A stretch of DNA of 64,000 bases, taken from the NCBI RefSeq assembly GCF_008711175.1, contig NZ_VWNF01000045.1:62001-126000 (forward strand), in the 5' to 3' direction. Under the pieces are notes generated by a model. That model made no database searches and was not told the DNA's origin. It saw only the letters and a program-made list of their open reading frames with translations. Position 1 is the stretch's first letter. The number at the start of each line of letters is the position of its first letter. This document shows positions 25,916-34,680 of the stretch, one piece after another. Source of the DNA: Nesterenkonia ebinurensis (lineage in GTDB: Bacteria; Actinomycetota; Actinomycetes; Actinomycetales; Micrococcaceae). The translations under genes and the position numbers were made by a program.

Positions 25916-28222
25916 CTAGCTCGACTGGACGGCATTGGTGACGCCATAGCTTAGGGAGTAGAGGCGATCCCGGAGAGCCTGAGGGTCGGGGAGCGTCGAA
26001 CGCGGCTCATCAGCAAGTCTGAAGTCACGCTGAATCTTGCGGATGTCATCGAGAACCTTGTCTGCTTCAGCCGCATCCCGTGGAAGCTGAGCGCTCAGGT
26101 TCTCCAGCAGTGCGGTTACCTCGTTCTTGCGGATGTTGTTCGGGTGGTCCGCAATGAAGTTCTTACGAAGACGCTTGATGATGGTGGAGATCTTGGCATG
26201 GGCGTGGTCACGCATTGCCTCGCGTTGCTTGGATTCGATCAGGGCGAGGGTAGGTCGGAAGTTTTCGTACAGGTCCCGCTGAACCTTGAGCGTGGCCTTG
26301 CTGTCAAGGGCGAGGTCGATCACTGATCTCGCGAAAGGTACCTTTTCGACCTCTAGCGGCCGTTTAAGATCACCCTTCTGGCTGGCTTCGACTGCGGCCC
26401 ACTGTAGTAGCTTGAAGGTCTTCTCACCCTTGACCGTCTTCACGTCGGACCAATTCGCCAGGAAGGCTTCCGCTTGGTCACGGGGAAGGACCGTTTGAGC
26501 GAGCTTCTTAATGGCCTCGTTCGCAAGTGAAATCGGAACGAGATCCTCCAACTCCACGATGCCTTCACGATCCTCTCCGTCTATCGTGGCAGCGACCGTG
26601 AACATCAGAGACTTCGGCAGAAGTCCCTTCATGGCCTTAACATCTTCGATGGCCTTCAGGCCGTCCGTGTCGTTGTCGACAAGGACGAGCACCGCCGGCT
26701 TATCCTCGTCGCGACCGCGAGCGAGATGGACCATGTATGAGACGTTGCCCGCGCCGCCGCAGGGCACCAGGGTGAGGGTGTTCAGGTCGAGCGCGTCGCC
26801 ATCGGGAGAGACCTTGCGGGCGATGGCGCTGGCACCCGCAAGAAGTATCGGGTCGGCCTGGCCTTCAAGCATGAGATTGCAGGAACTGATGAAGGTCGTC
26901 TCGGCGACGAAACCGCCAAGGGACGATCGAAGCGGCTCATAGTGATTGCGGCCCGCGTTGTTGACTACGCGAGTCCCTTCCTCGCCGTCGCCCTTCTCGA
27001 GAACCCGGATTCGTTCGGCATGGTTCTTATCGATCAGAAACGGCGAGTGTGTTACATACACGACTTGCACGGGCGTTGTCTGATCGTCCTCGGGATGCGC
27101 GAATGCCCGGAAGATCCGAAGTAGATCCTGCTGTCCGGAGTTTGACAAGAAGGCATCGGGCTCATCCATGAGGAGGATCTCGCCATCCTCCGCCGTGTGC
27201 GATAGGTACTGCACGAAGTAGCTGAGGAAGTACTTGAGGCCCTGGCTTCGCTCCTTGAACGTATAGTCACTGCCAGTGCGGTCGCGGATCGTGAAAACGA
27301 GGTCGAAATCGCGCAGTCGGAGTCGCAAGGCGAAATCTCTGTCTTGAGTCCACCACCGTCTGAAGTTAAGAGAGTCCGCAAGCTTGCGGTTCATCTTGTC
27401 AACGAGCGCCTCGGCATAGCCCTCAGACGTGTGTACGGCGTTCTTCAACTCGGCAAACTCGGATGGTGTGATGCCGGCAACGTCGATCAACAGCCGACGA
27501 GCCAAGTCCCACTGGTCGATTAGATCTTGGTCAGGCGTGCCATCTTTGCCGTCATAGGCGGGGCGGGTTCCACTGCCCGGTGTTTCTTCAAGCGCCTCGG
27601 GGTTGTCGCGAACGAACAGCATCCGCGAGAGCCAACCTTGCCTGGTTCGGTTCGTCCTCGAATGATCGCCCGCCAGATACGCGATCTCGACGCTGTCAGG
27701 CAGAGGTATCCGAGCGTCGATCCTGAAGGACTTTGGCAGTTCCAGCGCGTCCGGAACCTCATCCAGCTCGACCAGTTCGTCGCCGAGATAGATGACAACG
27801 CGGTCATGGAAACGGAACAGGTGGAAGGAATCGACTTCTGTAGCTTCCCACTCCTGCAGGCCGAGGATGACCTCGGCTTGCTCCGGCGTCAAGTCAGTGA
27901 ATTCTCCTCCGAACTCTGGCAGCTCGGGTGCGTTGTCTTCGTTGAACTCCGTGGAGTATCGGCAGAAGTCGCGTTTGACGTAGCCTTCGCCAGTGAGAAG
28001 CGCCTCGATGGCACCGAGCAGCTGGCTCTTTCCCGCTTCGTTCGCGCCTACCACCGTCGTCACCTCGGGTTCCAGCGGGACTCGCACGAAAGGAAAAAAC
28101 AGCTCCTCCGCACCAAGCTGGTCCCACGGATCAGGACGCGCCGTGTCATCCTCCCGACTCTTTCGGAGGTAGTCGAAGTTGAACGACCGGAAGAACCGGA
28201 TGTACAAGGTCGTCAGTCTCAT
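25916..28222 (-). CDS. OLD-family nuclease: ABC-type ATPase with TOPRIM domain
   Basis: The 768-residue protein combines an ABC/SMC-like ATPase and a TOPRIM nuclease. Walker A is GANEAGKS (59-66); the signature and Walker B regions appear in KERSQGLKYFLSYF and EILLMDEPDAFLS, followed by the switch histidine in VYVTHSPF. The TOPRIM acidic residues are Glu453 (LEGQADP) and Asp516/Asp518 (LVDNDTDG). OLD nucleases cut DNA in a metal-dependent way; the founder protects P2 lysogens against lambda. There is no UvrD-like helicase beside it, which suggests the stand-alone class. It is convergent with the subtilase gene, with 36 bases between the ends. A role in defence is inferred. Confidence 0.85.
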   Translation of the reverse strand: MRLTTLYIRFFRSFNFDYLRKSREDDTARPDPWDQLGAEELFFPFVRVPLEPEVTTVVGANEAGKSQLLGAIEALLTGEGYVKRDFCRYSTEFNEDNAPELPEFGGEFTDLTPEQAEVILGLQEWEATEVDSFHLFRFHDRVVIYLGDELVELDEVPDALELPKSFRIDARIPLPDSVEIAYLAGDHSRTNRTRQGWLSRMLFVRDNPEALEETPGSGTRPAYDGKDGTPDQDLIDQWDLARRLLIDVAGITPSEFAELKNAVHTSEGYAEALVDKMNRKLADSLNFRRWWTQDRDFALRLRLRDFDLVFTIRDRTGSDYTFKERSQGLKYFLSYFVQYLSHTAEDGEILLMDEPDAFLSNSGQQDLLRIFRAFAHPEDDQTTPVQVVYVTHSPFLIDKNHAERIRVLEKGDGEEGTRVVNNAGRNHYEPLRSSLGGFVAETTFISSCNLMLEGQADPILLAGASAIARKVSPDGDALDLNTLTLVPCGGAGNVSYMVHLARGRDEDKPAVLVLVDNDTDGLKAIEDVKAMKGLLPKSLMFTVAATIDGEDREGIVELEDLVPISLANEAIKKLAQTVLPRDQAEAFLANWSDVKTVKGEKTFKLLQWAAVEASQKGDLKRPLEVEKVPFARSVIDLALDSKATLKVQRDLYENFRPTLALIESKQREAMRDHAHAKISTIIKRLRKNFIADHPNNIRKNEVTALLENLSAQLPRDAAEADKVLDDIRKIQRDFRLADEPRSTLPDPQALRDRLYSLSYGVTNAVQSS

Positions 28223-28402
28223 CGGTCGCTCCTACCCGCCGTTGCGCACGGCCGAGGCGACCGTGCTCTCAGGGTATCGACATGCGCCGACATCGACGCC
28301 GAGATCGGAGTCGGGGCACAACGTGTCGCGGCGCCACGGTCGTGCCTGCGATGCAAGTGCCACCCCGGACAGAACTTTGTCACGGGCTGGACACCGACCG
28401 CA

Positions 28403-28840
28403 CTAGCGTAGACGACCATGAGAGTCACGCGTGGCGACTCCTCGGTCAAGGATGTAGGTACGAACGGTACCTGCGGAGAACCCGAGATTGGTGCCAACGC
28501 GTTCAAGCGACTCGCCCGCCGCGTACCGGCGGACCATCTCGTCTACCTCGCAGGCGGACGGCGTTGCGCGCCGTAACTGCACGCCGCGGGCACGAAGCAG
28601 GGCCGCTAGTCGTTGCCGGCTGACGTCAAGGGCAGGGGCAATCTCGCGAAGCGTCGCTCCGGCCTCGTAGCGAACCTCAGCTGCGAGCAAAGCCGCCTCG
28701 CTGACCCGTGTCTGCTGCCGGATGAGGGGTGGCTCACGGCGAGCGAAACTCTTGGTCCTCTGTCTGATCTGCCAGTGCCTCACGGCCATGCGAACCAGGG
28801 GCGGGGCAAGTTTCGATAATGCTCCCGTTAGGCCCACCAT
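28403..28840 (-). CDS. Double helix-turn-helix protein
   Basis: From ATG 28840 the product has 145 residues. Two similar HTH units follow each other (AGATLREIAPALDVSRQRLA, about 60-79, and AGESLERVGTNLGFSAGTVR, about 108-127), the second ending DRGVATRDSHGR. Such repeats resemble the DNA-binding tail of resolvases and small regulators carried with recombinases. It is transcribed toward the OLD gene 180 bases away and may regulate it. A longer upstream frame exists but crosses the hydrolase remnant. Confidence 0.7.
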   Translation of the reverse strand: MVGLTGALSKLAPPLVRMAVRHWQIRQRTKSFARREPPLIRQQTRVSEAALLAAEVRYEAGATLREIAPALDVSRQRLAALLRARGVQLRRATPSACEVDEMVRRYAAGESLERVGTNLGFSAGTVRTYILDRGVATRDSHGRLR

Positions 28841-28861
28841 TGAAGATGTACTAGAACTCCC

Positions 28862-29257
28862 GACAGTGCCGGCGGTGGACTGGCGGCCGGGGTGACAATC
28901 GCCGCACGGGATGCCGGTGTTCCGGTGGCCAGGCAAATCCTGATCTATCCGATGCTCGATGACCGGACCACCACACCCGATCCGCACCTGGTCCCGTTTA
29001 TGACTTGGACCCATGACGACAACTACACAGCTTGGCAGGCGCTGCTGGGCCAGGACATGGGCGGAGCCAAGGTGAGTTCGCTTGTAGTGCCCGCGCGTCT
29101 GGACGATCATGCGGGGCTCGCACCGGCATACATCGAGGTCGGAGAGCTTGACATCGTCCGCCCGGGGGTTCCGCACGGCTTTGAGGTGATCGCGCTGGGC
29201 ACGGAACTTTCAGACCGTGCCTTCGAGGACCGGCGACGAGTAATCACCTCCTTCTAG
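28862..29257 (+). pseudogene. Alpha/beta hydrolase (HSL-type esterase) remnant
   Basis: The frame starts abruptly at the nucleophile motif DSAGGGLAAG of a hormone-sensitive-lipase-type esterase; the preceding half with the oxyanion HGGG motif is absent. It continues normally (RQILIYPMLDDRTTTP, GLAPAYIEVGELDI), then jumps directly to PHGFE, losing roughly 24 residues before the catalytic histidine. A GTG at 28892 could start translation, but the product would lack the nucleophile. Decay is clear from both losses. Confidence 0.85.
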
Positions 29258-29524
29258 GCGCGAGCGCATCCGTCTCGGACGATTCTGGTTCGGGTGAGAG
29301 GAAGACGAGTTGTTGCGGAGATGTCGGCAGCTGTGACGCGCCAACCGTGTTCGGCGAGTCAGAGTGCTTCGGTTCCGGTTCCGCAGCCAGCGTCCAGCGC
29401 TGTACCCGCACGCAGGTACGCGGTATCGGTCAACAGATAGGGGTTGACCGGGAGTTGGTGCTCGCTGTTCGAGGTGGCGGGTGCCCAGTGGTGCTCCCAA
29501 GTAGTCCTTGTCAAAGTCGGCCAT
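29254..29524 (-). pseudogene. Class I SAM-dependent methyltransferase remnant (frameshift and premature stop)
   Basis: The gene begins at ATG 29524, overlapping the stop of the flavoprotein gene. After MADFDKDY an extra T in a TT run shifts the frame; restoring it gives HHWAPATSNSEHQLPVNPYL and the SAM motif ALDAGCGTGTEAL, then TGA where a tryptophan codon would be expected, and LAEHGWRVTAADISAT. Homology then fades and the 3' two thirds are missing. The order flavoprotein then methyltransferase is, as far as I recall, a common actinobacterial pair, so this is an eroded operon partner. Confidence 0.85.
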
Positions 29525-30483
29525 CAGGCACCCACCGTGTTGCTGCTGTCTGCGATGGTGCGGTCTGCGCGAGCGAAGACCATCTCGGTGTTGATCGTCA
29601 TCGCCACTCGCGCCCCGTTTGCCGCGGACTCGCTGACCTGCATGCCGGGGTTCACCACATTGCCCGCCGCCCAAACACCGGGCACGGAGGTGTGCCCGGC
29701 AGGATCGGCGACGATGGCGACACCCGCGGCGTTCTCTGCGACATCCACCCCGAGCTCATCGAGGCCGTCGAGGCGTGCCGTGGTCAGAGCGGGAACAGCC
29801 AACGCATCCAGCCCGACCTGCCCTCCGTCGTCCATGACCGCTGCCGTGAGTCGGTCATCGACCACGTCGACACCATGCAGCTGTCCCGGCACGATCGTGA
29901 TCCCGAGAGCGCGAACCTTCTCGAGCTGGTCGGCGGGGAACTCGAGCCCGTTGGGGAAGAACGTCATCTGCTCGCTCCACTGATGGAACAGCAGTGCCTG
30001 CATCGCCGACATCGGTCCGGTCGCGAGGAGGCCGATCCGCTGATCGCGGATCTCCCAGCCGTGGCAGTACGGGCAGTGCACGATATCCCGGCCCCACCGC
30101 TCGGCAAGACCGGGAATCGAAGGAAGGTCATCCCGCACCCCTGTCGCGATCAGCAGCTGGCCAGCTCGAATCGTCGAGTCGTCGTTGAGCACGAGAGTGA
30201 AACCGTCTTCAGCAGAGCCGGACGCGCGATGAACATCCCCCTGGAGGTTGCGAGCACCGTAAGAAGCCGCCTCTTGACGTCCACGCTCCAAAAGCTCGAG
30301 TGGGTTCACACCCTCCTGGCCGAGCAGCCCGTGCGCTGCGGCCGCGGGGGCATTCCTGGGCGCGCCTGCGTCGATGACAACGGCGCTGCGGCGCGCACGT
30401 GCAAGAATCAGTGCCGCGCTCAGCCCGGCCGAGCCGCCGCCGATGATCGCGACGTCGTATACCTGATCGTGTGTGGTGCCCAT
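29524..30483 (-). CDS. Thioredoxin-reductase-like NAD(P)/FAD-dependent oxidoreductase
   Basis: The 319-residue flavoprotein has the FAD-binding motif IIGGGSAGLSAALILARARR near the N-terminus, a redox CxxC in HCPYCHGWE (about 137-145) and the second FAD motif GVWAAGNVVNPGMQV. The NADPH-binding GxGxxA motif is weak (GLLATGPMSAMQ), as in ferredoxin- or bacillithiol-type members, so the reductant is uncertain. It overlaps a broken methyltransferase gene by four bases. It probably reduces a small dithiol protein or metabolite in the cytosol. Confidence 0.9.
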   Translation of the reverse strand: MGTTHDQVYDVAIIGGGSAGLSAALILARARRSAVVIDAGAPRNAPAAAAHGLLGQEGVNPLELLERGRQEAASYGARNLQGDVHRASGSAEDGFTLVLNDDSTIRAGQLLIATGVRDDLPSIPGLAERWGRDIVHCPYCHGWEIRDQRIGLLATGPMSAMQALLFHQWSEQMTFFPNGLEFPADQLEKVRALGITIVPGQLHGVDVVDDRLTAAVMDDGGQVGLDALAVPALTTARLDGLDELGVDVAENAAGVAIVADPAGHTSVPGVWAAGNVVNPGMQVSESAANGARVAMTINTEMVFARADRTIADSSNTVGA

Positions 30484-30734
30484 TACGCTGTCCTCTCGTT
30501 CTTCCGCGATGCATACCCAGAATCACTCAGACCAGATCCGCTGGCAATTATTCTTGCTGAACGGCAAAATCGAGGCATGAGCGAACACACCAATCTCGTC
30601 AGTCGGCAAGGCCAGCGCGCCCACATACGTGCTTCCGACGGCGACCGCGATGCAGCATCGGCATTGACACGCTACTACCTCGAACCCGGCAAAAAGTAGT
30701 TGGTCTTGATCGTCTTACTCTTGCGGTTCTTGGG

Positions 30735-31472
30735 CTACGCGCGGGTGGCGTGAGCCGCTAGCGTATCGGCGGTGGGGCTGTGAGGGTGGTCGGTCAGATG
30801 CTGGTCGAGCAGTGCCGCCCCATGAAGCATGGCTCGCGCTCGTGCAGTGAACGCCATCTGTCGTTCTCCAAGTGCGGCACGGAGACCGTCGCCGCTGCCG
30901 GTTCTGCGTAGTTCTTCGATGATGGGCCTGATACGCGTGAAGCGGTAATGCCCCTGCCGCAGGAGCCGGATCACACGAGCATCTCGCACATCCTCTACAT
31001 CATAGGATCGGTGCCGTCTGTAGGGCAGGCGTTCTGGTGCGAGGAGGCCAGCGTTCTCCCAGACACGAAGAGCGGAGGTGCGGACGCCGAGTAGGTGCGC
31101 GAGTTCCCCAATGGACATCGGTACCCGGCGGTACAACGGCTCATCCAATGCAGTGTTGATCGCGTTGAGTGCCTGCACCGTCTGAGCGAGCCTTTGGCGC
31201 TGCTCGTGAAGCGCTTGATGACTGGCGTCGATGAGCGCCAGAGCCTTGGCGACGCTGCCCCGAACGACGGACGTCATGATGGTGCGGGCCGTCGGTGCGC
31301 CGTGGCCTCGGGCGAGGGCCTGGTAGCAGTGCAGGGCGCTGAGGTGTTCATCGGTGTAGATGCGGTAACCGGTGGCGGTGCGCTCGGCGGCGGGGAGGAC
31401 TCCTGCGGCTTCGAGGTTGCGTACCTGTTGGGTCGATACACCCGCGCTGGCGGCGAGATCGGCTGGCTTCAT
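30735..31472 (-). CDS. MerR-type regulator with two HTH domains (TioE-like)
   Basis: The 245-residue protein starts at ATG 31472 behind GGGAGAGGGG. It carries one MerR HTH at the N-terminus (MKPADLAASAGVSTQQVRNL) and a second near residue 128 (MSIGELAHLLGVRTSALRVW), matching the TioE-type layout. MerR proteins usually bend promoter DNA and respond to drugs or oxidants. It is divergent from a small gene 109 bases away, with an inverse repeat between them. Confidence 0.88.
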   Translation of the reverse strand: MKPADLAASAGVSTQQVRNLEAAGVLPAAERTATGYRIYTDEHLSALHCYQALARGHGAPTARTIMTSVVRGSVAKALALIDASHQALHEQRQRLAQTVQALNAINTALDEPLYRRVPMSIGELAHLLGVRTSALRVWENAGLLAPERLPYRRHRSYDVEDVRDARVIRLLRQGHYRFTRIRPIIEELRRTGSGDGLRAALGERQMAFTARARAMLHGAALLDQHLTDHPHSPTADTLAAHATRA

Positions 31473-31506
31473 CCCCTCTCCCTTCGATTCCGTGTTGAGG
31501 GTTCGT

Positions 31507-31542
31507 GAGCGGATTCGCCGCATTGAAATGAGGAATCCGCTC
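31507..31542. promoter_or_regulatory. Inverse repeat between MerR and small divergent gene
   Basis: Ten-base perfect arms GAGCGGATTC (31507-31516) and GAATCCGCTC (31533-31542) are separated by 16 bases. A second, shorter pair (TCAACT at 31551 and AGTTGA at 31573) follows. The location midway between the divergent starts suggests an operator for the MerR protein. The repeats are seen; binding is inferred. Confidence 0.5.
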
Positions 31543-31581
31543 GCAGAGTATCAACTAGCAGTTCAACGATACAGTTGAAGT

Positions 31582-31782
31582 ATGGGAAATAAGGAGAACG
31601 CACCGATTCGGTTCCGTCTTGACGTTGACCTCTCCGCCGTGGCGGGCGACCCTACGGAGGAACTATCGCGGGTGCTGCGATACTGGGCGGGCAACATGAA
31701 GCACTACGACTTCGAACAACCCGCCACGGAGACGGTGTACGACTCGGAATACCGCGAGGTCGGCGGCTGGTCACTCGCCTGA
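31582..31782 (+). CDS. Small protein of unknown function, divergent from merR gene
   Basis: The 66-residue acidic product starts MGNKENAPIRFRLDVDLSAV and ends GGWSLA. It has no membrane segment. ATG 31582 is near promoter-like AT-rich sequence and the amino-acid composition is protein-like. It resembles small uncharacterised proteins of actinobacterial mobile DNA. The divergent MerR regulator may control it. Confidence 0.6.
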   Translation: MGNKENAPIRFRLDVDLSAVAGDPTEELSRVLRYWAGNMKHYDFEQPATETVYDSEYREVGGWSLA

Positions 31783-32201
31783 TCAGAGGCCGGGTGCCGA
31801 TCCGTCACGGTCCAGGAGCTGTGGTCCAGTAAGTCCAGCCAATCCTCGACCAAGCCGACAACCACGCCCCACCCCACATGCATCTGCTTCAGAATCTACA
31901 TGGTCTACATTCAAGCTTGCGGTCTGAGCGGATAGGAGGCCCCCTTAGCAACCACCGCTTGGCGCTCGTTGTTCGGCCAGGAGCACGGTGACGGCCTATC
32001 ACCGCAGGGATGCAGCAGGTGATCCGGAGATCTGCCTAAGGGCATTCACCGCAATGGGTATGGACTCTGAAGGCGGGCTGCGAACATCATGATCGTGTGA
32101 CAGTTGTCGAATTCGGGGTTGCTCGTCCGTCATGATAGTGAGGTCGTGACCGCGGCCGGGACGATGGACAGAAGCGTCCAAGAGCAGACAGGATCAAAAA
32201 T
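31783..32201. promoter_or_regulatory. Intergenic region with candidate ECF42 promoter (32105-32127)
   Basis: No gene is supported in these 419 bases. At 32105-32110 lies TGTCGA, followed 13 bases later by CGTC (32124-32127). From memory, ECF42 sigma factors recognise a -35 TGTCGA and a -10 CG(A/T)C, so this is a good candidate promoter for the DGPF-sigma operon 75 bases downstream and implies autoregulation. The left part also marks the probable end of the island, but no repeat of the tRNA-Ala end was found. Confidence 0.55.
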
Positions 32202-32582
32202 ATGACGGAATACATGGTGATGATCGTCGGCGATACCGACAGGTGGTGGACCACGATGAGCCGAAACGAGCGAGAGACCGGCTATTCGGAGTACACCCGC
32301 TTCGAAGAGGAGCTCACCAAACGGAACCATCGCATCATCGGTGGTGCCGAACTGCATGCCTCAACACAGGCCAAGACTGTGCTGCCGGGCGGAGGAATTA
32401 TCACAGATGGCCCATTCGCCGAGACTGCTGAGCATGTGGGCGGCTTCTACTTGGTGGAGACCGAGGACCTTGAGGATTTGACTAAGTGCTGCAAGATCAT
32501 CGCCGCTGTCGGCGATGCCGTGGAGATCCGTCCCACCGTCTCGTCAGAGGCCCGCGCAGCATTCACCAAGGAGCGTGCATGA
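32202..32582 (+). CDS. YCII/DGPF-domain protein 1
   Basis: The 126-residue protein has the YCII-related fold with the hallmark segment ITDGPFAETAEHVGGFYLVE (residues 67-86). DGPF proteins are small, ferredoxin-like dimers almost always found beside ECF41 or ECF42 sigma factors; their biochemical role is undefined. This is the first of three copies and overlaps the second by four bases. Confidence 0.9.
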   Translation: MTEYMVMIVGDTDRWWTTMSRNERETGYSEYTRFEEELTKRNHRIIGGAELHASTQAKTVLPGGGIITDGPFAETAEHVGGFYLVETEDLEDLTKCCKIIAAVGDAVEIRPTVSSEARAAFTKERA

Positions 32583-32926
32583 TGAAATATCTGATGCTCC
32601 TGATGTCCGAAGGGGAGAACCCGCCCTGGGACCAGCAGACCCCCGAGCAGCAGGCTGCTGCGATGCAGCGCCACGAGGACTTCGGGGCTGCCTGCAATGC
32701 CCATGAGGGCGTAGCCATCCTGTCCGGGGAGGCCCTGGACGGGACACCCACGGTGGTGCGGATCCGCGGCGGGGAACGGAGCGTGACCGACGGTCCCTAC
32801 GCAGAGGCCGTCGAACAACTCGGCGGCTTCTACCTCATAGAGACCCCGGACCTGCCGACACTCCTGGAGCTGGCCAAGCTCCTGCCGCCCTACGACCTGC
32901 AGTTCAGCCCGGTGGGGGAGGTCTGA
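32579..32926 (+). CDS. YCII/DGPF-domain protein 2
   Basis: The 115-residue protein starts MMKYLMLLMSEGENPPW and contains VTDGPYAEAVEQLGGFYLIE. The start overlaps the stop of copy 1 (ATGA). It differs enough from copies 1 and 3 in its N-terminal half to suggest separate roles or partners and not a recent duplication. Confidence 0.92.
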   Translation: MMKYLMLLMSEGENPPWDQQTPEQQAAAMQRHEDFGAACNAHEGVAILSGEALDGTPTVVRIRGGERSVTDGPYAEAVEQLGGFYLIETPDLPTLLELAKLLPPYDLQFSPVGEV

Positions 32927-32929
32927 GGG

Positions 32930-33277
32930 GTGAAGCACTATATGTTCCTGATCGCCTACCAGCCGGGGGACCTCAGCGCCGCCTCAGAGGAGGCCCGGGC
33001 TGCTTTCTTCGAGCAGCATGGTGCCTTCTCTGCCTTTGTCGCCGAACACGGGAAAGAGTTGGCCAGCGCTGCGCTGGACGACGTAGAGACGGCGACCACG
33101 GTGCGACATGTCAATGGCGAGATTGTGGTCTCTGACGGCCCGTTCGCGCAGACCTCCGAGATCATCGGCGGCTATTACCAGGTGGAGCTACCAGATCTGG
33201 ACACCGCCATCGCGGCGGTGCGGCTTCTGCCGCCGTCCTATTCCCTCGAGATCCGCCCGATCAGCACCATCACGTGA
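32930..33277 (+). CDS. YCII/DGPF-domain protein 3
   Basis: The 115-residue protein starts at GTG 32930, three bases after copy 2, and carries VSDGPFAQTSEIIGGYYQVE. Its stop overlaps the sigma-factor start (GTGA), so the sigma factor depends on its translation. Confidence 0.92.
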   Translation: MKHYMFLIAYQPGDLSAASEEARAAFFEQHGAFSAFVAEHGKELASAALDDVETATTVRHVNGEIVVSDGPFAQTSEIIGGYYQVELPDLDTAIAAVRLLPPSYSLEIRPISTIT

Positions 33278-34587
33278 GCTACGAGCCACTTGAGCGTGTA
33301 GTGCGCCAGGAGTGGGGACGCCTGATCGGCCTGCTCCTGGCACGATACCGCCGCCTTGATCTGGTGGAGGACGCCTTAGGCGACGCCGTTGAGGCCGCTG
33401 CTCGGGCTTGGCCCGTCGAAGGCGCTCCGAAGGACCCGGCAGCCTGGCTCAACAGGGCTGCCAGCCGCCGTGTGCTGGATCGGCTGCGGGCTGAGGCCAT
33501 GCAGCAGCGCCGCGTGGCTTTGCTGGTGACTGAGGCACAGCGCAGCCAAGAGAGAGCAGGAACGATGGCCGACACCGGCAACCTGGTCGAGGACGACCTC
33601 CTGCGCCTGATACTGATGTGCACACATCCGGCGCTGAAGCCCGAGGCGGCCAGCGCGCTGGCCCTGCGACTGGTCCTGGGAGTCAGCACCTATGACGTGG
33701 CACGGCTCTTCTTAGTCCCGGAGCCGACCATGGCGGCCCGGATCACTCGCGCTAAAAAGAAGATCATCGCAGCTGGCATCCCGTTCGCGATACCGGGGGC
33801 GGATGTTCTTCCGCAACGTCTGGAGGCTGTTGCCCAAACAGCCTATCTGGCCTTCACCGCCGGCTATGCCCCCGGCAGCGGGAACAACCTGCTCCGCACC
33901 GACCTGGCCGGCGAGGCCGTCCGGTTGGTCCGGGTGGTCCTTCAGAAGTGCCCCACCGAGCCGGTACTGGTGACACTGCTCGCGCTGCTGCTGCTCCAGC
34001 ACTCTCGCCGGGACGCCCGACTCGGGACCGAAGGAGGACTCGTTCTGCTTGCCGATCAGGACCGGTCCCAATGGCACCGCGAGGAGATCGACGAGGCACT
34101 CGACTTGCTGGATACGCTGAACGGTCCGCTGGATCTTTCGGCGATGGCTGCCAGATATCTTATCCAAGCGCGAATCGCAGCAGAGCATGCGACAGCAGCT
34201 GAGGCCGGAGACACCAGATGGGACCGGATCGTTGCTCACTATGATCTGCTGCTGCAGCTCTCAGCGTCACCTGCTGCCGGTTTGGCCCGTGCGGTGGCGG
34301 TGGCTGAAGCAGAGGGCCCTGAGGCCGGTCTGGCGGCCCTGGACGGCCTGAGCATGCCGGGCAGTCATCGTCCCGCTGCGGTGCGGGCCGAGTTATTGGT
34401 CCGCACCGGACGGATCGATCAAGCACAGGCATCCTACGTTGAAGCGATCGCACTGTGCCGCAACGAGGCCGAGCTGGAATACCTGAAAAAACGGGCGGTT
34501 GAGATCGGGATCACTCTCCCGCCGGAGGATTCAACTGCGCAGCAGCTGCCTCAAGATGATCCTTCTCGCAACGGCCAAAATCGCTGA
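33274..34587 (+). CDS. ECF42-type RNA polymerase sigma factor with C-terminal TPR-like extension
   Basis: The 437-residue protein has sigma-2 (residues 8-75) and sigma-4 (about 115-170, LVLGVSTYDVARLFLVPEPTM) regions, then a long helical extension of about 240 residues rich in TPR-like repeats. This extension and the adjacent DGPF genes define the ECF42 group, where the extension, not an anti-sigma factor, is needed for activity. It starts at GTG 33274, overlapping DGPF 3. A matching promoter sits upstream of the operon. The inducing signal is unknown. Confidence 0.92.
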   Translation: MSYEPLERVVRQEWGRLIGLLLARYRRLDLVEDALGDAVEAAARAWPVEGAPKDPAAWLNRAASRRVLDRLRAEAMQQRRVALLVTEAQRSQERAGTMADTGNLVEDDLLRLILMCTHPALKPEAASALALRLVLGVSTYDVARLFLVPEPTMAARITRAKKKIIAAGIPFAIPGADVLPQRLEAVAQTAYLAFTAGYAPGSGNNLLRTDLAGEAVRLVRVVLQKCPTEPVLVTLLALLLLQHSRRDARLGTEGGLVLLADQDRSQWHREEIDEALDLLDTLNGPLDLSAMAARYLIQARIAAEHATAAEAGDTRWDRIVAHYDLLLQLSASPAAGLARAVAVAEAEGPEAGLAALDGLSMPGSHRPAAVRAELLVRTGRIDQAQASYVEAIALCRNEAELEYLKKRAVEIGITLPPEDSTAQQLPQDDPSRNGQNR

Positions 34588-34680
34588 GACAGCACGCCCG
34601 CACGCCGACTGCTCAGGAAGGAGACTTCAGCCCTGCTGAGTGTCGGATAAGGGAAGCTCTCCGGCGGTAGATTGGATGTC

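Noticed and set aside
30577-30699. 40-codon frame upstream of the thioredoxin-reductase-like gene
   Set aside because: It has a weak ribosome site, no recognisable family and a length easily reached by chance in GC-rich DNA.
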